Position numbers and translations under genes: made by a program
The notes under the pieces: generated by a model
What the model was told of the DNA's origin: nothing
The model's database searches: none
What the model saw: only the letters and a program-made list of their open reading frames with translations
In this document: positions 10,575 to 18,854 of the stretch, piece after piece
Numbering within the stretch: the stretch's first letter is position 1
Layout: each line of letters begins with the position of its first letter
IMG/VR virus record: IMGVR_UViG_3300010354_000473
Span: 1 to 28,072 of that record
DNA from: a virus
Reading direction: 5' to 3' (one strand)
DNA length: 28,072 bases

Positions 10575-11804
10575 ATGGCAAACTACGGAAGTGTAAAAAC
10601 TATGAAAGGTGCCGCTATCGGCACCATCATGCCATGGGTTGGAGCTCTTACTGATGTTCCAGCTGGATGGTTAATTTGTAATGGGCAAGTTATAAATGCC
10701 GCTTCATATCCTCTTCTTGTGCAAAATATAGGTAGTACTTATGGTAGTTCTGGATTTAGTGGAACTTTCCCAAATTATACTGGAGAGATTACATTACCAA
10801 ATATTTCTCAGAGAGCACTTCAGGATATAGAAGCTTCTTATTTTGGTGGAGCTGGTGATAACACCAGCACAAATGAAGCACTCGCGGCACTAGTTGCACC
10901 AGGAACAAATACTTCGCTCATTGGACCAGATTCTGATAATGGAGTTGGTACAAATTACAATGCATACACTGATATTAATTTTTCTTATACTCCAGAAAAT
11001 GATTTTACTGGTAAATTAACTGGTGCTACCATAAATGAAACTTTTGGATCTAAAACAGTTTATGTTTCTCCTAGAAAATTAGGAAGAAGACATATTACAA
11101 TTCATAGTCATCCAACAACTTTCAATACAATTTATTCTGGATCTGATGGTAGTAGACCTGGAGTTGGTGTTGCCGCTTGGGGAGAAATTAATTATAGTAT
11201 TAACCGTGCTAATTTTGACCAACTTGATTATAGTCAAGTTCAAGCACAGTTGAGCATTCAATATACAAATCAACAGGGATTTGGCGGTGGTGCTCCTGGT
11301 GTTGTTATCGCTAATGTTCAAGGTGAAAATCCAACCTACAACTTAAAACCATATAATGTTGTTGGATCTCCAATTTCAAACTGGTTTGGACCTTATCAAA
11401 CAAAAGGAACAGCAAATACTAATCCTATGGATGAACAGTTTGTCGCAGGTGATAGTTTGCTGTATGTAGGTGGAGGTGGATCTCAAGCAGTATCAAATAG
11501 AAACTTTGATCCAGGTGGTGGAAATAGTGGTGACACTCTTACTTGGACAAAAACATTATTTGATTCCAATGCAATTAGTTTTAATCAAAATACTATTATT
11601 GCTGGACAACAGGCAGTTATTTCACCTCATGATCATGAACCATTTGAAACTACTTTTGACTTGGCTAATTTAAGATTGCCGAATACAACAAATGCAACGG
11701 TTATTTCAAATGTTACTCCAGCAAATGTTGATAAGGCGTTCAATTTAAATGTCACTACGTCAACACCTTCATTAATTTGCTTATATTTAATTAGGGCATT
11801 CTAG
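10575..11804 (+). CDS. Tail-collar domain protein, short tail fibre-like (copy A, 409 aa)
   Basis: Residues about 15-45 match the phage tail collar domain: an IGTIMPWVG strand, then PAGWLICNGQ and a YPLL segment, followed by FPNYTGEITLPNI. This domain is found in T4 gp12 and many phage fibre tips. Two HxH motifs are visible, HSH at 177-179 and HDH at 352-354. In T4 gp12 and gp37, HxH motifs from the three chains bind a metal ion and lock the trimer, so a similar role is inferred here. The protein ends in SLICLYLIRAF, the usual hydrophobic C-terminal strand of collar proteins. It starts 7 bases after the giant fibre gene with no clear ribosome binding site, which suggests translational coupling. 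Probable role is in host-surface contact. Confidence 0.85.
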   Translation: MANYGSVKTMKGAAIGTIMPWVGALTDVPAGWLICNGQVINAASYPLLVQNIGSTYGSSGFSGTFPNYTGEITLPNISQRALQDIEASYFGGAGDNTSTNEALAALVAPGTNTSLIGPDSDNGVGTNYNAYTDINFSYTPENDFTGKLTGATINETFGSKTVYVSPRKLGRRHITIHSHPTTFNTIYSGSDGSRPGVGVAAWGEINYSINRANFDQLDYSQVQAQLSIQYTNQQGFGGGAPGVVIANVQGENPTYNLKPYNVVGSPISNWFGPYQTKGTANTNPMDEQFVAGDSLLYVGGGGSQAVSNRNFDPGGGNSGDTLTWTKTLFDSNAISFNQNTIIAGQQAVISPHDHEPFETTFDLANLRLPNTTNATVISNVTPANVDKAFNLNVTTSTPSLICLYLIRAF

Positions 11805-11806
11805 AC

Positions 11807-12661
11807 ATGGCAAATTACGCAAAAGAAAAGGCAAAATATGGTGGCATGGTGGGTAGTATACAAATATTCACTAGTTATCTGAATTTATCTAACGATCCAT
11901 TGGACTCTACTTTTAGAACTAAAATACCAGCTGGATATTTGAGATGTAATGGAGCTGTAAAAACAGCAGCAGATTATCCAGAGTTGGCTTTGATATTAGG
12001 AACTGGAGCAAACTCCAGATTCAAAAAGGAACAAACGCAATTAACTGATAGTCAATTTCAATTACCAGATTTAGGATCCAAATATTTACAACCAGGGTTG
12101 GCTACTGGAACTTATTCAGATCTTACATTAATTCAATCTCCAACTACAAAAAGGGTAGGTGTTGAAGTTGAAACTACTTCTAACGTTGGAAATAGTGTAA
12201 CTATTGATTATTCTGGCAATTTTACAGTACAGGGTCAAACAAGTTTAGCTTTGTTGGGAAACGCAAAGTTTACTCCACCTAATACAGATAAGAAGACATC
12301 GACTACTATTCTAGATGCTGGAAATTTCCAAGCGCATGGTCATAATACCAACGCAAAAGTTTTAAATTATACTGGAAACTTTAAAGTTGGTGCTGAAGGT
12401 AAAAGCGGACAAAATTGTTCGCCATTTGGTGGTAACGCTACAGTTGGATCTGGCAACCCAGCAAATACTTCTGCTGCTAATCACCAACATGGTATTACTT
12501 GGCCAACTGCATATAATCAAAATTTTGTGTATCAATACAATACCTTTAATGTGCCAGCTGATAATTTACAAACCACATTAAACATCTCTACTAAAAGTGT
12601 GCAAGTTTTAAATGAAAGTGTGACGCCATTTGTTATTGTTGAATACATAATTAAATTCTAA
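11807..12661 (+). CDS. Tail-collar domain protein, short tail fibre-like (copy B, 284 aa)
   Basis: A second collar-type protein. Residues about 16-50 read GSIQIF, a loop, then IPAGYLRCNGAV, and the DYPELALILG and FQLPDLG segments follow as expected for the domain. HxH motifs lie at 177-179 (HGH) and 226-228 (HQH). The end, TPFVIVEYIIKF, is the typical C-terminal strand. It is shorter than its neighbour copy A and only distantly similar outside the domain. The start is 2 bases after the preceding stop and no Shine-Dalgarno is visible, so it is probably translated by coupling. A short tail fibre or fibre-tip subunit is the best guess; which receptor it meets cannot be read from sequence. Confidence 0.83.
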   Translation: MANYAKEKAKYGGMVGSIQIFTSYLNLSNDPLDSTFRTKIPAGYLRCNGAVKTAADYPELALILGTGANSRFKKEQTQLTDSQFQLPDLGSKYLQPGLATGTYSDLTLIQSPTTKRVGVEVETTSNVGNSVTIDYSGNFTVQGQTSLALLGNAKFTPPNTDKKTSTTILDAGNFQAHGHNTNAKVLNYTGNFKVGAEGKSGQNCSPFGGNATVGSGNPANTSAANHQHGITWPTAYNQNFVYQYNTFNVPADNLQTTLNISTKSVQVLNESVTPFVIVEYIIKF

Positions 12662-12665
12662 TAAA

Positions 12666-14702
12666 ATGGCATTAGTATACGATTATAGACCTGGAGTAAA
12701 TTTAAATTTTCAATTATTAGATGGTTGTGCAGTATATGCATCTGGATATGGCGTATCTGGAGCAGTAAACACTGGCGAGCTAGGTGGATGGACAACTCCA
12801 ACAGGTCAATCGTATTTAAGTGTGGGAACATTTAATTCTACAAGTTATGTTCAAGATAGAGAAGCCACATTTTTATTAAATTTGACTTCCATGGATACTA
12901 TTACGTTTACTCTAATAGCGGGAAATGATTTTAATGGAGGGGAAAGACCAAATAATGCTGGTGAATCTTTGTATGTTAGAGGACCAAATGGTGCTACTAG
13001 ATTATTGGTATATTCTGGACAAGATGGTGGATATACATTTCCTGATATTGGGGGTCAAGAAGTTTGGTTTGATCGTTCTATTTCCTTAAATGAAGATGAA
13101 AAAGTTGTTGGATTATGGAGAATATATGCATTTAGCATTCAGCAACCAGAATTTGCAGGAACTGGTGGTATCTATGATTCGAATGTAAATGCTGGTGATA
13201 GATATGGGGTGTGTAGATTGCAAATCTATGGCACTCCACCAACTACGATTACTAATTTTAGTGCAAACGGGGGACAAGTAAGTACAGAGATAAATCCAGG
13301 AGATCCTGTAGTATTTGCTTGGAATACTAAAATCGGAACACTATCTACTGCTACTTCCACTAGTATAAACAATGGTATAGGAAATGTTACTCCAGTTGAT
13401 TCTGGAACTTACAATCTAGTTGTTGGTCCAACTCAAACTACAGTATATACTCTTACAGCTGTTGGTGTGACGGGAACAGCAACGGAAACAGTAACGGTTA
13501 CTGTCATAGCACCAGATACAGAACCAGATTTGTTCACTTTTCCTAATGTACAGGGAGCTGATTTAAGTACGTTGTATACTAGTGATACTGTAACTATTAG
13601 TGGATTGGGCGCTGGTATATCTTTAAATGTAAGTGCTACAAATGGAGCAGAAACATCAGTTGCTGGAGGAGCATTTTCCACTGCAACTAAGACAATTACG
13701 AATGGGCAAACTCTTCGTGTTAGAATGACTTCATCTGCAAGTTATGATACAACAAAAACAACTACAGTTTCTGTTGGTACTGTTAGTGGAACGTGGTCTA
13801 TTAGTACAAAATCTCCTCCAGCACAAATACCAAATGTGTTTACATTTAATAATGTTATTGATGCACCTTTGTCTGCATATACTACTAGTAATATAGTAAC
13901 TATTACTGGTATTACTACTAGTGTCACTGTAACAGCTCCTACTAATGGAACATATGCTCAATCTTCGGTTAATGATGGAGCGTTTAGTAATACAGCAAAA
14001 ACAATATCTAACGGACAAACTTTACAATTAAGAATTTTAACTAGTAATGTTTTGGGAGATACTAGAACTACTCAGATTCAAGTGGGTGATGGAGCATCAG
14101 TTAATTGGCAAGTTACAAATGTTTCGGTTGCAGATGGTTCTCCCGACTATTTTTCAATTGCTCCGTATAATAATGCTCCAGCTAATACAGCAGTTAATAG
14201 TGCAACATTTACTGTGACTGGAATAAATGTGCCATCTTCGATAACTACTACTAATGGAGCATTGATATCAATTAATGGTGGAACATATGGTACTTCTCCA
14301 CAAACTGTGAATAATAATGATTCTATAAGTATCAGAATTACTTCTAGTTCTACTCCTGGTGGGGAAGTATCTACAATTGTTACCATAGGAAATGGTAGTA
14401 CTACATTATCAAATACTTGGGTAGTTACAACTACTACAGCTGGCGATACATTGCCAGATGATTTCTTTTTCTTTAGTGTAAATAACCAACCACCAGGCAT
14501 TTATGTTTATAGTAATACAGTTATATTAGCTGGAATAACTTCTCCATCTACAATAACTGTTAGTGGTGGTGCTCAAGCATCTGTAAACGGTGGTGCTTGG
14601 GCAACTTCTGTTTCTGCTAGTGAAGGAGATACGTTGCAATTAAGAATACTTTCTTCCGCTACATTGGGAGCTACAATAACATCTACAATTACGGCAGGTT
14701 GA
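12666..14702 (+). CDS. Modular fibre/adhesin 1: unknown beta-rich head on a four-repeat stalk (678 aa)
   Basis: First of three paralogues. Residues 1 to about 195 form a head with no similarity that I can see to the other two; it is rich in Gly, Thr and aromatics and reads as a beta-sandwich, but I do not recognise the family. Residues about 198-283 are an Ig-like domain (VFAWNTK, then TTVYTLTAVG). Four stalk repeats start at residues 284, 389, 493 and 597. Each begins P-D/N-x-F, has an SNTVTITGI-like strand, then SVNGGAFS, ISNGQTLQLR and a final VxxG strand. The protein stops right after that strand in repeat 4. No signal peptide or membrane segment is seen. Probably a virion adhesin or decoration protein in the late operon. 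It starts 4 bases after the previous gene without a clear ribosome binding site. Confidence 0.75.
   Translation: MALVYDYRPGVNLNFQLLDGCAVYASGYGVSGAVNTGELGGWTTPTGQSYLSVGTFNSTSYVQDREATFLLNLTSMDTITFTLIAGNDFNGGERPNNAGESLYVRGPNGATRLLVYSGQDGGYTFPDIGGQEVWFDRSISLNEDEKVVGLWRIYAFSIQQPEFAGTGGIYDSNVNAGDRYGVCRLQIYGTPPTTITNFSANGGQVSTEINPGDPVVFAWNTKIGTLSTATSTSINNGIGNVTPVDSGTYNLVVGPTQTTVYTLTAVGVTGTATETVTVTVIAPDTEPDLFTFPNVQGADLSTLYTSDTVTISGLGAGISLNVSATNGAETSVAGGAFSTATKTITNGQTLRVRMTSSASYDTTKTTTVSVGTVSGTWSISTKSPPAQIPNVFTFNNVIDAPLSAYTTSNIVTITGITTSVTVTAPTNGTYAQSSVNDGAFSNTAKTISNGQTLQLRILTSNVLGDTRTTQIQVGDGASVNWQVTNVSVADGSPDYFSIAPYNNAPANTAVNSATFTVTGINVPSSITTTNGALISINGGTYGTSPQTVNNNDSISIRITSSSTPGGEVSTIVTIGNGSTTLSNTWVVTTTTAGDTLPDDFFFFSVNNQPPGIYVYSNTVILAGITSPSTITVSGGAQASVNGGAWATSVSASEGDTLQLRILSSATLGATITSTITAG
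13515..14699 (+). repeat. Four tandem stalk repeats of modular protein 1
   Basis: Four units of about 104-105 codons start at 13515, 13830, 14142 and 14454; the fourth is shortened to about 82 codons by the stop. The same four units occur in the same order in the two genes that follow. Unit 4 of all three has NQPPG near its start, and the linker into unit 2 has a conserved PP pair. Confidence 0.88.
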
Positions 14703-14703
14703 T

Positions 14704-16881
14704 ATGGCAGGTTCTATTACATTAACATATAATTATTCAGCTCAAGCACAGGTCATAACAATTCCAGCAGGAACACAAAGTCCCACTATTCTTGTTGCTG
14801 GTGCTAGAGGTGCGGGTGGTGGTTCTGATGCAGGTGGAAGTGCTGGTGGATATGGGCAAGGCAGAAGAGCTTCTTTTACAATTCCTCAGAGAAGTGTAGA
14901 TTATACTTTAACTTTATATGTTGGGGATGTTGGTTCTTCTGGGTTTGGTTGTGTAGCAGGAACTGGTGGAGGCGGTGGCGGTGACTGTGGAGGTACAAAT
15001 GATGGAGATGGTGGTAGAGGTGGTAATGCTGGAGGTAGTGGATGCTCGGGCGGTGGTGGCGGCGGTGGTGGCGCTACTGCAGTATTAGATAGTTTTATTG
15101 GTGGTTATGGTGTTGTTGCCGCTGGTGGTGGCGGCGGTGGCGGAGCTTCTCTAAATGCTAATGGGGGCAGTGGAAGTAGTGGAGGATTATTTCAATCTGT
15201 GGCATCAGTTAGTTTGGTTGATGGTGGACAGGGTGCAGACAAAGGTGGTGATGGCGCAGGCGGTGGTGGAGGCGGTGGTGGTCATACTGGTGGAGGTGGT
15301 GGTGGAGCTGGTCAAGATAATAGCTCTGGTGGTGGAGGTGGAAGTGGTGGAACATCTAGATATCATACTAGTTATACAATGGTTGCTGGATCTGAAAATC
15401 TTTCTGATTCTGGATATGTTCAAATAACTTTTACTGCACCTGCAACAATTCAGTATTTTAGAGCAAATGGGCAATACCCTTCAACAACTATTGTTCAAGG
15501 AGAAACCGTGGCATTATCTTGGGATACTAAGTTGAATAATATAGAAACATGTACTTCCGCTAGTATTAATCAAGGAGTTGGTGCAGTTTCGGTAGGAACT
15601 CAACAAATAATTGTAGGACCATTAAATGCTACAACAGTTTTTACATTAACTGCAACTGATGGTAGTACAACAGATACTGAAACTGTTACTGTTAATGTAG
15701 TTGCTCCTGATACAGAAGTTGATTCGTTTGCATTTAGTAGTGTATTAGATGCAAGTTTATCGACGTTATATACATCTAGTGCTATTACGCTTTCTGGTCT
15801 TGGTAATGGTATTTCTGTTAATGTTACAGCAACTAATGGAGCAGAAACATCAGTCAATGGTGGTGCATTTAGTACAGCAACTAAAACAGTTACAAACGGA
15901 TCAACCTTAGCAGTCAGAATGACCTCTTCTCCAAATTATAATACTGTCAAATCTACAACTATTTCTGTTGGAAGCGTCAATTCAGTTTGGTCTATCACTA
16001 CAGTATCTCCACCATCCCAAACACCAAATCCTTTCACATTCAATAATGTTATTGATGCAGCTTTATCTGCATATACCACCAGTAACACAGTAACAATAAC
16101 TGGCATAACACAATCGGTGACAGTAACATCTCCAACAAATGGATTCGAATCATCTGTTAATGGCGGTGCATTTAGTGCCGCAGCAAAAACAATAACCAAT
16201 GGGCAAACTTTGCAATTAAGAGTTTTAACTAGTAGCACTTTGGGAGATACTAAAAGCACTACAATTACTGTTGGGGATGGATCTCCAGCACCATGGAGCG
16301 TTACGAATGTTTTGGTTGCTGATTCTGCTCCAGATTTTTTTGATATACCAGATGTAATTGGTGCTGCATTAAATACAGTTACTAGCAGTACTCCAATTAC
16401 TATAACTGGTATAAATGTACCTACAACTGTATCTACCACAAATGGTGCCCAGATTAGTATTAATGGAGGAGCATTTGTAAATTCTCCAACAACTATTAAC
16501 AATAATCAAACAATAGCAGTTAGATTAACTTCTGCTAATAGTTATGGAGGAGTGGTATCTACTGATGTTACAATTGGTGGATTAACAGATGCATGGAATT
16601 TATATTCTACGACTGCTGGTGATACCATACCAGATGCGTTTAATTTTTCTAATAGAATAAATCAACCACCAGGAGTATTGGTTACTAGTAATACAGTTCA
16701 AATTACTGGTATTACGTCCCCATCTCCAGTTACAGTTACTGGTGCAGCACAATTTTCTGTTAATGGTGGTCCATGGATTACTAGCGGTAATATAAATAAC
16801 GGCGATACTTTGACATTAAGAATAACCTCTAGTGCTACCTTGGGGGGTTCTGTTTCCACCACAATCAGTATAGGAACATAA
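14704..16881 (+). CDS. Modular fibre/adhesin 2: polyglycine head on a four-repeat stalk (725 aa)
   Basis: Second paralogue. A short beta segment (residues 1-30) is followed by a glycine-rich domain at about 33-218 with runs of up to eight glycines, broken by Asp, Asn, Ser, Cys and two bracketing hydrophobic segments. Long glycine runs of this kind form packed polyglycine-II helices in the gp38 adhesins of T2/S16-type phages, where loops between them bind the receptor. I infer a comparable receptor-binding head here. An Ig-like domain covers about 246-335, and stalk repeats start at 336, 441, 543 and 643, ending with SIGT. The start is 1 base after the preceding stop, with AGG about 6 bases upstream. 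It differs from gp38 in being fused to its own stalk. Confidence 0.78.
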   Translation: MAGSITLTYNYSAQAQVITIPAGTQSPTILVAGARGAGGGSDAGGSAGGYGQGRRASFTIPQRSVDYTLTLYVGDVGSSGFGCVAGTGGGGGGDCGGTNDGDGGRGGNAGGSGCSGGGGGGGGATAVLDSFIGGYGVVAAGGGGGGGASLNANGGSGSSGGLFQSVASVSLVDGGQGADKGGDGAGGGGGGGGHTGGGGGGAGQDNSSGGGGGSGGTSRYHTSYTMVAGSENLSDSGYVQITFTAPATIQYFRANGQYPSTTIVQGETVALSWDTKLNNIETCTSASINQGVGAVSVGTQQIIVGPLNATTVFTLTATDGSTTDTETVTVNVVAPDTEVDSFAFSSVLDASLSTLYTSSAITLSGLGNGISVNVTATNGAETSVNGGAFSTATKTVTNGSTLAVRMTSSPNYNTVKSTTISVGSVNSVWSITTVSPPSQTPNPFTFNNVIDAALSAYTTSNTVTITGITQSVTVTSPTNGFESSVNGGAFSAAAKTITNGQTLQLRVLTSSTLGDTKSTTITVGDGSPAPWSVTNVLVADSAPDFFDIPDVIGAALNTVTSSTPITITGINVPTTVSTTNGAQISINGGAFVNSPTTINNNQTIAVRLTSANSYGGVVSTDVTIGGLTDAWNLYSTTAGDTIPDAFNFSNRINQPPGVLVTSNTVQITGITSPSPVTVTGAAQFSVNGGPWITSGNINNGDTLTLRITSSATLGGSVSTTISIGT
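15709..16878 (+). repeat. Four tandem stalk repeats of modular protein 2
   Basis: Units start at 15709, 16024, 16330 and 16630. They match units 1-4 of the genes on either side in order. The DNA is closest to the third gene: a stretch at 15856-15888 is identical over 33 bases to 17813-17845. Confidence 0.88.
16791..16798 (+). promoter_or_regulatory. Possible internal late promoter (TATAAATA)
   Basis: An exact copy of the late promoter octamer lies inside the last stalk repeat of modular protein 2, about 85 bases upstream of the next gene. It encodes part of a GNINN segment, so it may be a chance product of AT-rich coding sequence. If active it would give extra late transcripts of the third modular gene and the genes beyond. 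Confidence 0.4.
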
Positions 16882-16882
16882 T

Positions 16883-18853
16883 ATGGCTAATGTAAACATA
16901 AGTTGGGCATTGACTGAAGGTGGATTACAGAATCCTAGTGTTTATGGTTGGGTGGTTTCAGATAATGGTAATGGTGCTGGTACTAGATTGAGATATAACA
17001 TGGAAGCTTCTTCTAATTGTGGAGGCACCAATAGTGCTACACAAACAGGAACAGCTGTTGCCACTATAACTCCATTAGATGTCAATTATGACATGACTGT
17101 TAATTTATCTGGTGTTGGCGAAGGTCAAGATCCTGGATTTGAAGCTTTAACTATGACTATTAATACACCAGATGTAACTGGAACTATTAGAACTGCAGCA
17201 GCGGCGGGTGGTGGTCTAGGATGTACTGTTCGCCCTGTTAATATAACTACCCAGATACCTTCTCCTTATTATTTACCGAAAGGAATTCCTTGTACATTAA
17301 CTGTAGATTTTTCTTCTAGGGATGGTTTATATCATACAACTTCTTGTTTTTATCAAGTAGATTTAAGTTTTGAAATTGTAGATCCACCAACAAATATTCA
17401 ATCTTTTACTGGTAATACAGACCCAGATGAAACTACAATTACATTAGGAGAACCAGTAGTTTTAGCTTGGAATACGTTATGGAATGGACAATCATCGGCA
17501 TATAGTGCATCCATCAATCAAGGGATTGGAAACGTAACGCCGCTTGATTCTGGATCAGTGACGGTTTATCCAACTGTTACTACAACATATATTTTAACAG
17601 TTACTGGGTCAACTGGAACTGTAACTAAACAAGTAATTGTCACTGTTCTTTCCCCTGATAGTGAACCAGACCTATTTACTTTCGCCACCGTAGAAAATGC
17701 AGAATTGTCTACTTCGTATACTTCGGAAACAGTAACTATTTCTGGATTAGGTACAGTAGGAACAGTTGTTTCTGTTGATGTGACAGCAACTAATGGAGCG
17801 GAAACATCGGTTAATGGTGGTGCATTTAGTACAGCAACTAAAACAATTAGTAATGGTCAAACTTTGCGAGTTAGGATGACATCATCCGCAAATTACAATA
17901 CAAATAAAGTTACTACAGTAACAGTAGGATCTGTTAGTAATACGTGGACTATACTTACAAAAGCTCCACCATCTCAAATTCCAAATGCTTTTTCTTTTAA
18001 TGATGTCACCGAAGCTCCTTTGCAAACTTACACCAACAGTAATATTGTTACAATAACTGGTATAACCCAATCTACGACGGTAACATCACCAACAAATGGA
18101 TTTGAGACATCAGTTAATGGTGGTGCATTTAGTACAGCAGCAAAAACTATTTCTAATGGTCAAACATTACAATTAAGAGTTTTGACCACTAATGTTCTTG
18201 GAGAAACTAAATCAACAACTGTAATAGTAGGTGGCGGATCTCCAGTTTCGTGGAATGTCACTAATGTTTTAGTTGCTGATTCGAGTCCCAACTTTTTTGA
18301 TATAATAGACGTTATTGGTGCTAATCCTTCCACATTAACTAGTAGCCTCCCTGTGACTATTACTGGTATAAATGTTCCATCTACAGTAACTACTACTAAT
18401 AATGCTCAATTGAGAATCAATGGTGGATCATGGGTTAATTCTCCAACAACAATTAATGTTAATGAAACTTTACAAGTTAGATTAACTTCATCTCCAGATC
18501 CTGGTGGATTGGTGTCAACTGTAGTAACTGTAGGTAATAATCCAAGTACTAGTTTGTCTGATACTTGGAATTTGTATACCACAACCGATAACGATACAAT
18601 ACCAGATCCTTTTAATTTTATTAGTAAACCAAATCAACCACCAGGAGTATTAGTTACTAGTAATACTGTACAAATTAAAGGTATTACTACTGCTGCTCCA
18701 GTCACAGTTACTGGTGGAGCACAGTTCTCGGTCAATGGTGGATCGTGGGTTACAAGTGGTAACATAAATAATAATGATACCCTTACAATTCGGATAACTT
18801 CAAGTTCAACTTTAGGGGGAAACGTAAGTACTTCAATATCTATAGGAAACTAA
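16883..18853 (+). CDS. Modular fibre/adhesin 3: cysteine-containing unknown head on a four-repeat stalk (656 aa)
   Basis: Third paralogue. Residues 1 to about 165 are a head unlike the other two, with four scattered cysteines (in SNCGG, LGCTV, IPCTL and TSCFY contexts) and an alternating hydrophobic pattern that suggests beta-strands; I do not recognise its family. An Ig-like domain spans about 168-258 and the stalk repeats start at 259, 367, 469 and 574, ending SIGN. The stop falls at the same point of repeat 4 as in the two upstream paralogues. AGGA lies about 7 bases before the ATG, inside the end of the previous gene. It is probably a late virion protein with a host-contact head, by analogy with the neighbouring polyglycine gene. 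That role is inferred. Confidence 0.75.
   Translation: MANVNISWALTEGGLQNPSVYGWVVSDNGNGAGTRLRYNMEASSNCGGTNSATQTGTAVATITPLDVNYDMTVNLSGVGEGQDPGFEALTMTINTPDVTGTIRTAAAAGGGLGCTVRPVNITTQIPSPYYLPKGIPCTLTVDFSSRDGLYHTTSCFYQVDLSFEIVDPPTNIQSFTGNTDPDETTITLGEPVVLAWNTLWNGQSSAYSASINQGIGNVTPLDSGSVTVYPTVTTTYILTVTGSTGTVTKQVIVTVLSPDSEPDLFTFATVENAELSTSYTSETVTISGLGTVGTVVSVDVTATNGAETSVNGGAFSTATKTISNGQTLRVRMTSSANYNTNKVTTVTVGSVSNTWTILTKAPPSQIPNAFSFNDVTEAPLQTYTNSNIVTITGITQSTTVTSPTNGFETSVNGGAFSTAAKTISNGQTLQLRVLTTNVLGETKSTTVIVGGGSPVSWNVTNVLVADSSPNFFDIIDVIGANPSTLTSSLPVTITGINVPSTVTTTNNAQLRINGGSWVNSPTTINVNETLQVRLTSSPDPGGLVSTVVTVGNNPSTSLSDTWNLYTTTDNDTIPDPFNFISKPNQPPGVLVTSNTVQIKGITTAAPVTVTGGAQFSVNGGSWVTSGNINNNDTLTIRITSSSTLGGNVSTSISIGN
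17657..18850 (+). repeat. Four tandem stalk repeats of modular protein 3
   Basis: Units start at 17657, 17981, 18287 and 18602. Units 1 and 2 share a 26-base identical stretch (17811-17836 and 18114-18139), so DNA-level similarity exists within this gene as well as with modular protein 2. Confidence 0.87.
18763..18770 (+). promoter_or_regulatory. Possible internal late promoter (CATAAATA)
   Basis: This matches the looser cyanophage late motif NATAAATA and lies in the same place in repeat 4 as the motif in the preceding paralogue, about 85 bases before the next start codon. Chance coding of GNINN is an alternative explanation. Confidence 0.28.
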
Positions 18854-18854
18854 T

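Noticed and set aside
15155-15427. Val/Glu-rich frame across the polyglycine region
   Set aside because: It is the shifted reading of glycine GGT/GGA runs, with low-complexity output and no ribosome binding site.
12666-18853. Diversity-generating retroelement as the source of the different heads
   Set aside because: No reverse transcriptase, no template repeat and no adenine-biased variable region is visible in the window.
12666-18853. CRISPR array, because of regular repeats
   Set aside because: The repeats are about 300-base protein-coding units in frame, not short identical repeats with unique spacers.
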